Assembly: GCA_020632755.1 (NCBI GenBank)
Contig: JACKEY010000005.1
Location: 806,001 to 870,000 of the forward strand
DNA length: 64,000 nucleotides
Source of the DNA: Alphaproteobacteria bacterium
Lineage (GTDB): Bacteria; Myxococcota_A; UBA796; UBA2385
Reading direction: 5' to 3'
In this document: positions 33,732 to 42,297 of the stretch, piece after piece
How positions within the stretch are numbered: position 1 is the stretch's first letter
Layout: each line of letters begins with the position of its first letter
The notes under the pieces: model-generated
The model's input: the letters and a program-made list of their open reading frames with translations, nothing else
Told to the model about the DNA's origin: nothing
Databases searched by the model: none
Translations under genes and position numbers: made by a program

Positions 33732-35132
33732 TCAGTGGACCGGAGCCGCGGGGGCGGCGTTCCGGCTGAGGCGGATGTGGAGTGCGTCGAGAGGGTACCG
33801 CGCCGCTTGCACGGAGGGGTAGCTCTGGACGAGACGGTGGACGAGTTCCTGCGCACGCAGGGCGTTCTTGTTGCCCGCGTCCCAGGCGGCGACGGAGGCG
33901 ATGAAGACCGGATCGGCGGCCGCCTGGACGGAGCGATCGAGGGCGTTGATGCGGAGCACGCCCGCGTCGCGGTACTGGCCTTCTGCGTCCGCGACCACCA
34001 TGGCGGCGCGCAGCGCGCTGACCCGCGCGATCTGCCCGAAGGGCCCGTGGTAGGCCTGCTCGCCGCCGGACTTCGCTTCCATCGCGGCTTCGAGCTGCTG
34101 GCCGAACCAGGCGGACTGGTCGAGCATCTTGTCGGGCACCACCTTGCCGTCGACGATGGCCGGGGCCACGACGGCAGCCAGGGGGCTCCGGTCCTTCCAG
34201 GCCGCGACCGCGGCCGCGCCGTCCTTGGACGCCGCCGCCAGGAAGGGCAGGTCCTCGGGGGCCATCAGGAAGCCGCCGAACAGCCAGGCGTCGTCGACGG
34301 GGGTGTCGCTGGCCCCGGTGTGGGGCTCGGCCGGCAGGCGCCAGGGATCCAGCCACATGTCCATGATCGCGCCGTCATCGGGGGCGGCGGCGCGGGCGGC
34401 GGCTTCGTGCCACCGGGCCAGCAGCCACAACGAGCCCGGATCCGCAGCCTCGACCGCGCGGGCTTCGTCCGAGCGCTCGACGAACCGGTAGTGCGGGAGC
34501 TCGCCCAGGTCCGGGCGCGTGCCGGGGCTCACCTCTCCGGGCGCGCCGGGCAGGTCGCCCAGGGACCCGTCGGGGGGCCACGCGGCGCCGCCATCCAGCC
34601 AGGCGCGCCAGTCGGCCGCCGACGCCTGGAGCGTCGGCTCGCCGGCGCCTCCCAGCGCCGTCAGCGCCGTGCGAGCCGTGTCCAGGTCACCGGTCAGCGC
34701 ACCGCCGACGGCCAGCAGGTAGTCGGCCTCGACTGGATCTTCGTCCACCCGCAGCTCGCCGTAGACGTGGCGGCTGCTGTGGGCCGCGAGCAGCGCCGCC
34801 TGGCGGTAGATCGCCGACAGCTCCAGGTGGGTACGGGCCAGCGCCCGGCTGGATGCCGGATCCCCGGCGAAGGCGGCCAGCGCCTGGCCGTGGTCGCGCT
34901 GGAACAGCGCCGCCCAGCCGGACTGGGCCTCGAAGGGTGCCCGGGCCGCGTCGTCCGACATGCGCACCGGCCAGGTCTTCGCGACCATGTCCGCCGACAC
35001 GGCGGTGGTCCCGGACTCCACGGCGGGGCTCTCGCCGCTGCCCTCGTCCCCGCCGATGCAGCCGGGGCCGATGGACAGGAACAGGGCGCCCAGCAGGGCC
35101 AGCGTGGAGATCGATCGTCGCAGGGTCGTCAT
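33732..35132 (-). CDS. large lipoprotein of unknown function
   Basis: A 466-residue lipoprotein (signal LLGALFLSIGPGC). It is largely alpha-helical, solenoid-like: RTHLELSAIYRQAALLAAHSS, EADYLLAVGGALTGDLDTART, LWLLARWHEAAARAAA, and near the end NKNALRAQELVHRLVQSYPSV, a TPR-like pair. The middle contains Trp/Pro-rich segments (DMWLDPWRLPAEP). Its ATG overlaps the stop of the TolA-like gene by 4 bp, so translation is coupled. Located between the TolA-like protein and the ABC transporter; a periplasmic adaptor is plausible but unproven. Confidence 0.7.
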   Translation of the reverse strand: MTTLRRSISTLALLGALFLSIGPGCIGGDEGSGESPAVESGTTAVSADMVAKTWPVRMSDDAARAPFEAQSGWAALFQRDHGQALAAFAGDPASSRALARTHLELSAIYRQAALLAAHSSRHVYGELRVDEDPVEADYLLAVGGALTGDLDTARTALTALGGAGEPTLQASAADWRAWLDGGAAWPPDGSLGDLPGAPGEVSPGTRPDLGELPHYRFVERSDEARAVEAADPGSLWLLARWHEAAARAAAPDDGAIMDMWLDPWRLPAEPHTGASDTPVDDAWLFGGFLMAPEDLPFLAAASKDGAAAVAAWKDRSPLAAVVAPAIVDGKVVPDKMLDQSAWFGQQLEAAMEAKSGGEQAYHGPFGQIARVSALRAAMVVADAEGQYRDAGVLRINALDRSVQAAADPVFIASVAAWDAGNKNALRAQELVHRLVQSYPSVQAARYPLDALHIRLSRNAAPAAPVH

Positions 35133-36691
35133 CCGCCGCAGAACTCGCGGTTGCCGGCCGCCGACACGCACAGCGCCATGGCTGCGCTGGTGTCCTGGCC
35201 CGACGCCTTCGCGTAGTCCAGCCACTCGCGGCTGTAGTCCTTGGTCTGGCCGCGGTAGCGCTCGGCCTTCTGCTCGTTCTCGGGGCTGCGGTCGTCGACC
35301 AGCGACTTCTCGGAGTCCTGCCAGAGCGCGTTCGCCGCCTGGGCGCGCAGCTTGTACAGGCCGTTGACGTTCTTCGTGTACGCCGGGCCCGACCACTGCT
35401 GCTTGTTCTCGAGGGCGTAGTCCGACCAGCGGATCACGCCGTGCGCCCGGCCCGCACCGCCGCGCGACAGGTACAGCGCGTACTTGAAGCACAGGTTCGG
35501 GTCCGAGCGGTCGATGTCCTCGAGGTGCCGCTTCATCAGCTTCTCCCAGCCCGCGTTGTCGCGGCGGGCCTCGGCGTCGGCGATGAGCACGCGGCTGATC
35601 TTGTCCTTGGAGGTCTGGCTGCCGGACTGGGCCAGGCTGCCCTCCAGGCAGTCCCGCACGCCCTTGCCGAGCTGGCCCATCATCGCGGGCACCTCGAGGG
35701 CCACCAGGTCGTCGCAGCTCGCCGACGCGGCGGCGGTCGGCGGCGGGGTCGTCGCGCCGGGGTCGGCCATGGCGACGGGTTCCTTGTCGGCCTGGGCAGC
35801 GGCGGCGGCCGCAGACGCGGCGGCAGCGTCGGCTTCCGCCTTCTTGCGCGCCGCGTCTTCGGCGGCGCGACGGGCGGCCTCCTCTTCTGCGCGCTTGCGG
35901 GCCTCCTCCTCGGCGGCCTTGCGGGCGGCATCGGCCTCGGCACGCTTCTTCGCTTCTTCCTCGGCCCGCTTCTTCGCCTCGGCCTCGGCGGCCTTGCGGG
36001 CGGCCTCGGCCTCGGCCTTCTTGCGGGCCTCTTCGTCGGCACGGCGCGCGGCTTCTTCGGCGGCCTTGCGGGCCTCGTCGGCCTTCTTGCGCGCGGCCTC
36101 GCGGGCGGCGGCATCGGCGGCGGCAGACGCGGCGGCTTCGGCCTCGCGCTGGGCGCGGGCGGCGGCTTCGGCCTCGCGACGGGCGGCCTGTTCTGCGGCG
36201 GCGCGCTCGTCGGCTTCGCGGCGGGCGGCCTCCTGGGCGGCGGCCGCCTCGCGCGACGCGGCCTCGGCGGCGGCAGCGGCGGCGTCCTGCTCGCGGGTGG
36301 CGGCAGCGGCCTCGGCACGGGCCTGGGCGGCGATGTCCACCTCGGCCACGGCATCGCCGTCGTCCCCGCCAGCGTCCGCGCCGGCGCCTCCGCCCTCCAT
36401 CTCGCCGGTGTACTCGGACAGGGGCGTGAAGGGCGACAGCGCGGGCAGCGCGTCGAAGTCGAAGAAGCCGATGCGCATGTCGGAAGGATGGGGGCGCCCC
36501 GCACCGTCGAGCACCATGCCGGGGCTCACCGGCGCGCCGCCCACGATGCAGCCGGCCCAGCCGTCCTGGCAGGGCAGACCGGGGAAGGCGGCCTCGAAGT
36601 CGCCCCAGGACTGGGCGACGGCCACGCCCGCCAGGCCCAACAGGGCGGCGGAGAGGCCGAGGGGGAGCAGCTTGTCGAGCTTGGACCGCAT
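35129..36691 (-). CDS. TolA-like long-helix protein
   Basis: A 520-residue protein: signal or anchor helix (residues 1-26, ending GVAVAQS), a globular region with a Cys pair (LPCQDGWAGC), then about 180 residues of uninterrupted Ala/Glu/Lys/Arg helix (residues about 118-300, repeats such as AEEEARKRAEEEAARRAAED) like TolA domain II. A separate C-terminal domain of about 200 residues has three or four Cys (SCDDL, RDCLEG, LCFKYAL, LCVSAAG). True TolA ends in a small D3 domain; this end is different. It could span the periplasm. Coupled by 4-bp overlap to the next lipoprotein gene. Confidence 0.75.
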   Translation of the reverse strand: MRSKLDKLLPLGLSAALLGLAGVAVAQSWGDFEAAFPGLPCQDGWAGCIVGGAPVSPGMVLDGAGRPHPSDMRIGFFDFDALPALSPFTPLSEYTGEMEGGGAGADAGGDDGDAVAEVDIAAQARAEAAAATREQDAAAAAAEAASREAAAAQEAARREADERAAAEQAARREAEAAARAQREAEAAASAAADAAAREAARKKADEARKAAEEAARRADEEARKKAEAEAARKAAEAEAKKRAEEEAKKRAEADAARKAAEEEARKRAEEEAARRAAEDAARKKAEADAAAASAAAAAAQADKEPVAMADPGATTPPPTAAASASCDDLVALEVPAMMGQLGKGVRDCLEGSLAQSGSQTSKDKISRVLIADAEARRDNAGWEKLMKRHLEDIDRSDPNLCFKYALYLSRGGAGRAHGVIRWSDYALENKQQWSGPAYTKNVNGLYKLRAQAANALWQDSEKSLVDDRSPENEQKAERYRGQTKDYSREWLDYAKASGQDTSAAMALCVSAAGNREFCGG

Positions 36692-36737
36692 GGTCTGGGA
36701 CTCCGTCGAGGGGTCCGGGAGCGTCGCTCCCGAGGGT

Positions 36738-37193
36738 TCAGTTGGCCGGCCCGGTGCCGCCGGTCTCGCGAGGCTTGTCGCGGCCGAACTGGATGAGGGG
36801 CTCGTCGATGTCCGCGTCGTCGATGACGAGCTCCTGGAGGGTGACCTCCAGGTTGTTCTTGCGCTTGCGGACGTCGTACTGGATGACCTGCGTGACGTAG
36901 CCGGCCGCGCTGATCTCGAACTGGATGCTCATGCCGGGCACGAAGATGAGCTCGCTGCCATCGGGCATGTAGAGCTTGCTGTCCTCCCACGAGCCGGTGA
37001 GCGAGTTCACGCGGTGGCGGTCGGCTTCGTCCGGGTGGCGGATGACGGCGGTCGGGATCGACTCGCCGGCCACGTCGAGGACCGTGACCTTGACGATGAC
37101 GCCTTCGTCGTAGGTCTTCTTGGCCGCCGCAGGCGCGCTGTGCGCGAGGCCGGCGACGAGGGCAAGGGTCGGGATGAGATCGCGGGCACGCAT
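36738..37193 (-). CDS. secreted beta-rich protein of unknown function
   Basis: A 151-residue protein with signal peptide (LAHSAPAAA). The mature region is a beta sandwich-like domain (VIVKVTVLDVAGESIPTAVI, LTGSWEDSKLYM, SIQFEISAAGYVTQVIQYDV, NLEVTLQELVI), comparable to carboxypeptidase-regulatory or PEGA-type modules in which a substituted value is scaled. The C-terminus is acidic. Starts 4 bp after the lipoprotein gene at 37198 and is followed 46 bp later by the TolA-like gene. Function unknown. Confidence 0.7.
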   Translation of the reverse strand: MRARDLIPTLALVAGLAHSAPAAAKKTYDEGVIVKVTVLDVAGESIPTAVIRHPDEADRHRVNSLTGSWEDSKLYMPDGSELIFVPGMSIQFEISAAGYVTQVIQYDVRKRKNNLEVTLQELVIDDADIDEPLIQFGRDKPRETGGTGPAN

Positions 37194-37197
37194 GGGC

Positions 37198-38223
37198 TCA
37201 GCCTCCGGCTTCGAGGAACTGCCCGAGCGCACCGCCAGGGGACGACTCCTGGGCGGCGCCGCGGTCCCCTGTCTCGAGGAGCGCCCGGGCGGCGGCATTC
37301 GAGATGTAGGGACCCGCGAGCTTGCGGGCGGCGTCCGGGTCGGTCTCGGCGATGAGCCAGGCACCCGTGGCCCGGGCGTCGGCCACACCGTCGGCCGGCG
37401 CGTTGCCTTCCAGGCCCGACAGGGTGCGCACGCAGGTCGTGCTGTCCCCGTCGGCGCAGGCGATGAGGCCCATGGTGGCCACCTTGCGCCACTGCTGGCC
37501 TTCGGGGGCGAAGATGAGCGAGTCCAGCAGCCCGCGGGCCACCTGGGTCTCGCGCACGCTGGCGGCCCGACCGGCCCACAACAGCGTCTGCTCCTCGCGC
37601 CCGTCGAAGGACTCGGGCAGGTTGACGATCAGCTCCTCGACCGAGCGCACGGCGATCTTCCGCTCGCCCAGCGCCCACAGGGCCTGGGCTTCCGAGAGGC
37701 CGGCCACGATGGGCTCGTCGTCCGACAGCAGGTCGAGGTACTGGTCGGCCACGCCGGCGATGTCGCCGCCGCCGGCCCGCGCCTGCTCGAGCAGGCCCTG
37801 GGCTTCTTCGCGCTCGCCGTCGGCCAGCGCCACCTCGGCCGCGAGCAGCTGTCCCGCGGGCATGCCGCTGGCGACGCCGTGGGTCTTCACCGACTCGAGA
37901 TCACCTGCGTCGAGGGCGACCAGCGCCCGGCGCAGCTTCACCTCGCCGATGCGATCGCCCGCGCCGGCTTCGGCGTCGGCCAGGAACCGGTCGGCCGCGC
38001 CGGCGTTGCCGCGCTGCAGCGCCATGAAGGCGGCGCCGGTGGCGACATCGACGTTGTCGGCGTGTTCCGCCGCAGCGGCGCTGTAGTCGGCGTCGGCGCC
38101 CGGAAGGTCGCCGGCCTTGAGCTTCTGCTCGGCAGCGGTCGCGGCTTCCTGACCGCCGTCGCCGAGCAGGAAGCATCCCGTCAGCAGCGCGGGGACCGCG
38201 AGACCCAGGGAGAAAGGCGTCAT
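37198..38223 (-). CDS. TPR-like lipoprotein
   Basis: A 341-residue lipoprotein (lipobox LLTGC, Cys17). Repeated helix pairs form TPR-like units: AATAAEQKLKAGDLPGADAD, AAFMALQRGNAGAADRFLAD, RALVALDAGDLESV, AEVALADGEREEAQGLLEQA, AQALWALGERKIAVRSVEEL. A single Cys pair (LIACADGDSTTCVR) could form a disulphide. First gene of the long minus-strand run; a candidate promoter lies 111-140 bp upstream. Probably a periplasmic scaffold for the following genes' products. Confidence 0.75.
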   Translation of the reverse strand: MTPFSLGLAVPALLTGCFLLGDGGQEAATAAEQKLKAGDLPGADADYSAAAAEHADNVDVATGAAFMALQRGNAGAADRFLADAEAGAGDRIGEVKLRRALVALDAGDLESVKTHGVASGMPAGQLLAAEVALADGEREEAQGLLEQARAGGGDIAGVADQYLDLLSDDEPIVAGLSEAQALWALGERKIAVRSVEELIVNLPESFDGREEQTLLWAGRAASVRETQVARGLLDSLIFAPEGQQWRKVATMGLIACADGDSTTCVRTLSGLEGNAPADGVADARATGAWLIAETDPDAARKLAGPYISNAAARALLETGDRGAAQESSPGGALGQFLEAGG

Positions 38224-38557
38224 GTGTGCCTCGGAAGGTCCGGGGGAGGAGGGGTTCCCGGAGGAGGAAGGCGCCGCGAGAGCGACCGCGGGCGGGCCCC
38301 GCCGGGGTGCCGACGGGGATCAAACCACAGCGGTTTAAAGCACAGCCAGCCCCCGAGGTGCAAGGGTGGCCACCGTGGTGGGCGGGGGCCGACGGCGGTG
38401 GCCGCGCAGGGCGCCGACGACCGGCGCACCGCCCCTGGACCCGCACCCCACCGTCCTGGTTCCCCGGTCGTGCTATCGTCCCCCCTCCCGGCCACCGGAC
38501 GGCCCCCGGGGACACCGGATCGACCGGCCGCCGGCTTGCAGAAGGAAGCGCGCGCGC
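38224..38557. other. 334-bp divergent intergenic region
   Basis: Gene-free stretch between the TPR lipoprotein (minus) and a Ser/Thr kinase (plus). It contains an AT-rich island at 38320-38340 with the inverted repeat AAACC-N5-GGTTT (38322-38336), which overlaps a candidate minus-strand -10. TATCGT at 38475-38480 is a possible plus-strand -10. The rest is GC-rich with no further structure seen. Confidence 0.7.
38334..38363 (-). promoter_or_regulatory. candidate promoter of the eleven-gene run
   Basis: On the minus strand TTGCAC (complement of 38358-38363), an 18-nt spacer and TTTAAA (complement of 38334-38339). The -10 overlaps the inverted repeat AAACC-N5-GGTTT, which could be an operator. 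The start codon is 111 bp downstream. Confidence 0.4.
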
Positions 38558-40450
38558 ATGCAGAGCACTCCCCGCGGTGAACAGCTCCGCGCCCCGGGCG
38601 GGCACGCCCGGACGGACGGGGATCGCCTGGAGATCACGTTGCTCCAGGAACGCAGCGCGGGCACCTTCGCCCGGGTGTACCTGGCCGAGGCCCGCGGTGG
38701 CGGCGGGCTGTCACGAGTGGTCGCCGTCAAGGTCATCAAGGAGCAGTGGTCCGAGAGCGCCGAGATCCTGACGCGCACCCGCGACGAGGCCCGGCTGCTG
38801 TCCCGCCTGCAGCACAAGAACATCCTGCGGGTCGAGGCCCTGGCCCAGGTCGACGGCCAGCCCGCCATCGTGATGGAGTTCGTCGACGGCATCGACCTGC
38901 AGCAGCTCGTCGAGCACATGGGCAAGTCGGGCCGACGGATCCCGCGGCGAGCCCTGTACAAGATCCTGCAGGACACGACGAGCGCGCTGGAAGCCGCCTG
39001 GGAAGGCGTGCCGCTCAACATGAGCGGGCCCCTGCGGGTCGTGCACCGCGACCTGAAGCCCAGCAACATCATGGTCAGCCGCCAGGCCGAGGTGAAGGTG
39101 CTGGACTTCGGCACCGCCCGGTTCGACTTCGCCGAGCGCCAGGCCCGCACCGGCGCCATGCGCTTCGGCAGCCTGAAGTACATGTCGCCCGAGCGTCGCC
39201 AGGGCGACCGCGGCGACCACGCCAGCGACGTCTACGCCTTGGGCCTGGTCGCCATCGAGCTGCTGCGCGGCGAGCTGCTGCCCGTGCTGCCCGTCGACGC
39301 CCACGAACACGACGGCCTGCTCACCGACGTCATCCAGCGACTCGACGACCTGGGGCTGCCCGACGAACGCTGGGACGACGCCCTGCGCCAGACCCTGGCC
39401 GGCATGGTCGGCGCCGATCCCGCCCGCCGCCTGCACGCCAGTCAGCTGGTTCCGCTGTTCCGCAGCTTCGCCGACGCCGCGACCGGCGAGTCGCTGGACG
39501 CCTTCTCGGCCGGCACCATCGCCGACCTGACCCAGCACGTCTACGGCGGTCGCCCCGAAGGCGAGCTGTCCGGGTCGCGGGTGTTCATGGCGCTCACGAC
39601 CAGCGCCGACGGCCCGCCGCCCAGCACCGACACGGGCACCCGCCCGCGCGAAGACGCCCCGGCCGGCCACGACGAGCTTCCGGAAGACCCGGGCTGGGGC
39701 GACGTCGACCGCCCGACCCAGGTGTCGGTGTCGATCACCGACCAGGATCGTCCCACCCAGTCCATCGACGCCGACGAGTTCGAGCGCCCGACCGAGGTCG
39801 GCGGCCTGCCCCCGGCCCGCACCGACGGCGGCACGCCGCTGCCGGTCCATGCCGCGCCGCCCGCGGGTTTCCCGGTCCACGACTCGACCACGCGCAGCCG
39901 CACCGCGGTCGCCACCGGTCCGGTGGCCGCGCCGGCCCGCGCCGCCACCCCTCCGGCCAAGGCGCCGCGGTCCGAGCTGATGACGGGCATCATCGCGGGC
40001 GCCGTCGTCTTCGTGCTCGGCGGGGTGCTGATCGCCTTCGCCGCGTCGGCGCTCGGCATGTGGTGGTACTTCGGCGGCGGCGGCAGCCCGACGGCCAGCA
40101 GCCCCAGCGCCCCGGTCGTCGACCTGGGACTGGCCGAAGCCGCCGGGGACACGCCCACCGCCAGCACGGCCGGCGGGGGCGACACGGTGGCCCTGACCCT
40201 TGCGTCCGACGACGACATGCTGCAGTGGCTGGCGATCGAAGACGACGCCGGCGCCCGGCTGTTCAAGGGCGAGCCCGGCGGCACGGCGGATCTGCCGGCG
40301 GGCGACTACCAGCTGGTGGCCAAGGTCCGGGCCCGCTCCAAGGCCCAGGCGCCGCTGTCCCTCGACGGTCCGCTGCAGCTGCGCTGTGCCAGCGCCGACG
40401 ACGGCGAAGTGCACTGCACCGGCGACCGCGACCTGGTGCTGAAGCCCTGA
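38558..40450 (+). CDS. transmembrane Ser/Thr protein kinase
   Basis: A 630-residue eukaryotic-type kinase. Catalytic residues: VAVK lysine (Lys58), HRDLKPSN (163-170), DFG (183-185) and KYMSPER. The Gly-rich loop is degenerate (ERSAGTFARV instead of GxGxxG). A kinase domain of about 290 residues is followed by a long Pro/Thr/Asp linker containing repeats of DRPTQ or ERPTE type, possibly phosphosite or FHA-binding motifs. One transmembrane helix (IIAGAVVFVLGGVLIAFAASALG) and a 95-residue extracytoplasmic domain with one Cys pair (LRCAS, VHCTG) follow. ATG 38558 chosen for the AAGGA 11 bases upstream. Confidence 0.9.
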   Translation: MQSTPRGEQLRAPGGHARTDGDRLEITLLQERSAGTFARVYLAEARGGGGLSRVVAVKVIKEQWSESAEILTRTRDEARLLSRLQHKNILRVEALAQVDGQPAIVMEFVDGIDLQQLVEHMGKSGRRIPRRALYKILQDTTSALEAAWEGVPLNMSGPLRVVHRDLKPSNIMVSRQAEVKVLDFGTARFDFAERQARTGAMRFGSLKYMSPERRQGDRGDHASDVYALGLVAIELLRGELLPVLPVDAHEHDGLLTDVIQRLDDLGLPDERWDDALRQTLAGMVGADPARRLHASQLVPLFRSFADAATGESLDAFSAGTIADLTQHVYGGRPEGELSGSRVFMALTTSADGPPPSTDTGTRPREDAPAGHDELPEDPGWGDVDRPTQVSVSITDQDRPTQSIDADEFERPTEVGGLPPARTDGGTPLPVHAAPPAGFPVHDSTTRSRTAVATGPVAAPARAATPPAKAPRSELMTGIIAGAVVFVLGGVLIAFAASALGMWWYFGGGGSPTASSPSAPVVDLGLAEAAGDTPTASTAGGGDTVALTLASDDDMLQWLAIEDDAGARLFKGEPGGTADLPAGDYQLVAKVRARSKAQAPLSLDGPLQLRCASADDGEVHCTGDRDLVLKP

Positions 40451-40495
40451 CGCGGCCGCGAGACCGGGGCCCCGTCCGCACCGCGCCCGGCCCGA

Positions 40496-42280
40496 TCACT
40501 CGACGGCAGCCTTGAGCTTCTCCATCGTCTTCTCGCCGATCCAGGGCGTCGCGGCGACCGCACCCAGGTTCGCGAAGGGCCGCCCATCCATCAACGTGGT
40601 CAGCTGCTTGCCGGTGATGCCCGTCGCACGCAGCGCGTCGGCGTCGCCGTCGTTGACCAGGGCGAGGGCCGCCGCGGCCTGGGCCGAGGAGAAGTAGACG
40701 CCGTCGGCCACCACCGTGCCGGGCGACGGCGAGGCGCCTGCGGAGGAGGCGGTCCCCGATGAGGCGGTCCCCGAGGAGGTGGACCCCGAGGAGGCGCCGC
40801 CCGACGCGCTCGCACGACGCGGCAGCGCGTCCAGCACCAGGTGGCCGGTCGCGTCCGCCTCCGACAGGTCCAGGTCGAGCCCGCCGCTGCGGTAGCCGTC
40901 CAGCCGCAGCTCGACGTGCCGGCTCGGCGCGGGCTCGTCGGCGGGCACGACGATGCGCTGCACCATCGGCGTCTCGCCGAGGAGCGCTTCGTCGAGCCAC
41001 ACCTGGGCGCCGCCGGGCTCGCTGCTGATGAACAGGGTCACCTCGCGTGGGGGCGGCGGCACCGGAGGCGCCTCCTCCTCCACGAGCGCCAGTGCTCCTC
41101 CGGACGCTTCGACGACCTCCACCGGCGAAGCAGCGTCTGGCTCCTCCCCTCCCCTGCCTCCGAGCCACCACAGTCCGCCCGCGCCGCCGGCGCCGGCCAC
41201 GAGCAACCCGACCCCCAGCGCCGCCGCGACCTTCACCCTGCCGCCTCCGCCGGGCGCCGGCTCGACCGTCACGGTGGGCTCGAGGTCGACCTCGTCGGTG
41301 GGCACCCGCTCGAGGGCGTCGTCGGGGACCCGGGCCACGCTGCCCAGGGCCGACAGCGACGGTGCATCTTCGGGGAGCACCGTGCGCTCGCCGTCGAAGC
41401 CGAGCATCGCCTGGATCGCGACGAGCCGCTCCAGGACGACATCCGCGTCGGCGGGACGGTCGCCAGGGGCCTTGGCCATCAGGTCGGCGACCAGGTCCTC
41501 GACCACCGGGGGCACGGCGATGCCGGGCATGCGCTCGGCCATCGGCGGATAGGGCTCGCGGCTGTGCTTGATGGCCACCGCCAGCGGGGACTCCCCGGTG
41601 TAGGGCAGCACGCCGGTGATCATCCGGTAGAGCACGACCGCCGCCGAGTACAGGTCGCTGCGGGCGTCGGCGTCGCGGCCCTCGGCCTGTTCCGGCGACA
41701 CGTACTGAGGCGTGCCCATGAAGGTGCCGGCCACGGTCACGCTGCTGTCTTCGTCCTCGGCCTTGACCAGGCCGAAGTCGAACAGCTTGACGCGGTCCAG
41801 CCCGTCTTCGTCGCGGAGCAGGATGATGTTGCTGGGCTTCACGTCGCGGTGGACCATGCCGCGGCGGTGGGCGGCCCGCAGCCCGCGGACCAGCTGCTCG
41901 AACACCCGCAGGGCCCGCGGCAGCGGCAGGGCGCCGTCGCGCAGCACCGAGCGCAGCGTGCGACCGCGCAGGTGCTCCATGACCAGGTAGCAGTCGCCGG
42001 CGTCGGTCCGGCCGTAGTCGTGCACCGTCACCACGTTGGGGTGCTGCAGCCGCCCGGCGAGCGCGGCTTCGCGCAAGAAGCGGGACTGGAAGTCGTGCTC
42101 GCCGTCGGCGTCGAGGTGGCTGTGCAGGACCTTGACCGCGACCTCGCGGCCCATCGGCTCCTGGATCGCCCGGTAGACGCGGCCCGCCCCGCCCGACCCG
42201 ATCACGTCGAGCAGGCGGTAGCGCCCGCCCAGCAGGCTGCCCAGCCGGGGATCCCCGCCACCGGGGCGCACCTCGCTCAT
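40496..42280 (-). CDS. transmembrane Ser/Thr kinase with PEGA and HhH-like domains
   Basis: A 594-residue kinase with a complete catalytic domain: IGSGGAGRV loop (27-35), Lys50, HRDVKPSN (144-151), DFG (168-170), SPEQ, and LYRMITGVLPYTG. After a linker and one transmembrane helix (AALGVGLLVAGAGGAGGLWWL) comes a PEGA domain (VTLFISSEPGGAQVWLDEALLGETP). A Ser/Gly/Thr linker leads to a C-terminal 65-residue region resembling ComEA-type helix-hairpin-helix repeats (LRATGITGKQL, PFANLGAVAATPWIGEKTMEKL). GAGGTG supplied by a 17-bp duplication lies just before the ATG. Transcribed after the GT2 gene. Confidence 0.93.
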   Translation of the reverse strand: MSEVRPGGGDPRLGSLLGGRYRLLDVIGSGGAGRVYRAIQEPMGREVAVKVLHSHLDADGEHDFQSRFLREAALAGRLQHPNVVTVHDYGRTDAGDCYLVMEHLRGRTLRSVLRDGALPLPRALRVFEQLVRGLRAAHRRGMVHRDVKPSNIILLRDEDGLDRVKLFDFGLVKAEDEDSSVTVAGTFMGTPQYVSPEQAEGRDADARSDLYSAAVVLYRMITGVLPYTGESPLAVAIKHSREPYPPMAERMPGIAVPPVVEDLVADLMAKAPGDRPADADVVLERLVAIQAMLGFDGERTVLPEDAPSLSALGSVARVPDDALERVPTDEVDLEPTVTVEPAPGGGGRVKVAAALGVGLLVAGAGGAGGLWWLGGRGGEEPDAASPVEVVEASGGALALVEEEAPPVPPPPREVTLFISSEPGGAQVWLDEALLGETPMVQRIVVPADEPAPSRHVELRLDGYRSGGLDLDLSEADATGHLVLDALPRRASASGGASSGSTSSGTASSGTASSAGASPSPGTVVADGVYFSSAQAAAALALVNDGDADALRATGITGKQLTTLMDGRPFANLGAVAATPWIGEKTMEKLKAAVE

Positions 42281-42297
42281 CGGGCCACCTCGCTCAT
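42277..42297 (-). other. duplicated start region with six-codon mini-ORF
   Basis: The string ATGAGCGAGGTG occurs twice, 17 bp apart, on the minus strand. The first copy's ATG (42297-42295) overlaps the stop of the GT2 gene and opens a six-codon frame (MSEVAR) whose TGA overlaps the kinase ATG (42280-42278). The arrangement could pass ribosomes from GT2 to kinase, and the first copy also supplies the kinase's Shine-Dalgarno sequence. Confidence 0.7.

Noticed and set aside
33732..38223. A true Tol-Pal locus
   Set aside because: There are TolA-like and TolB-like proteins but no TolQ, TolR, Pal or CpoB, and the TolA-like C-terminal domain differs from TolA D3.
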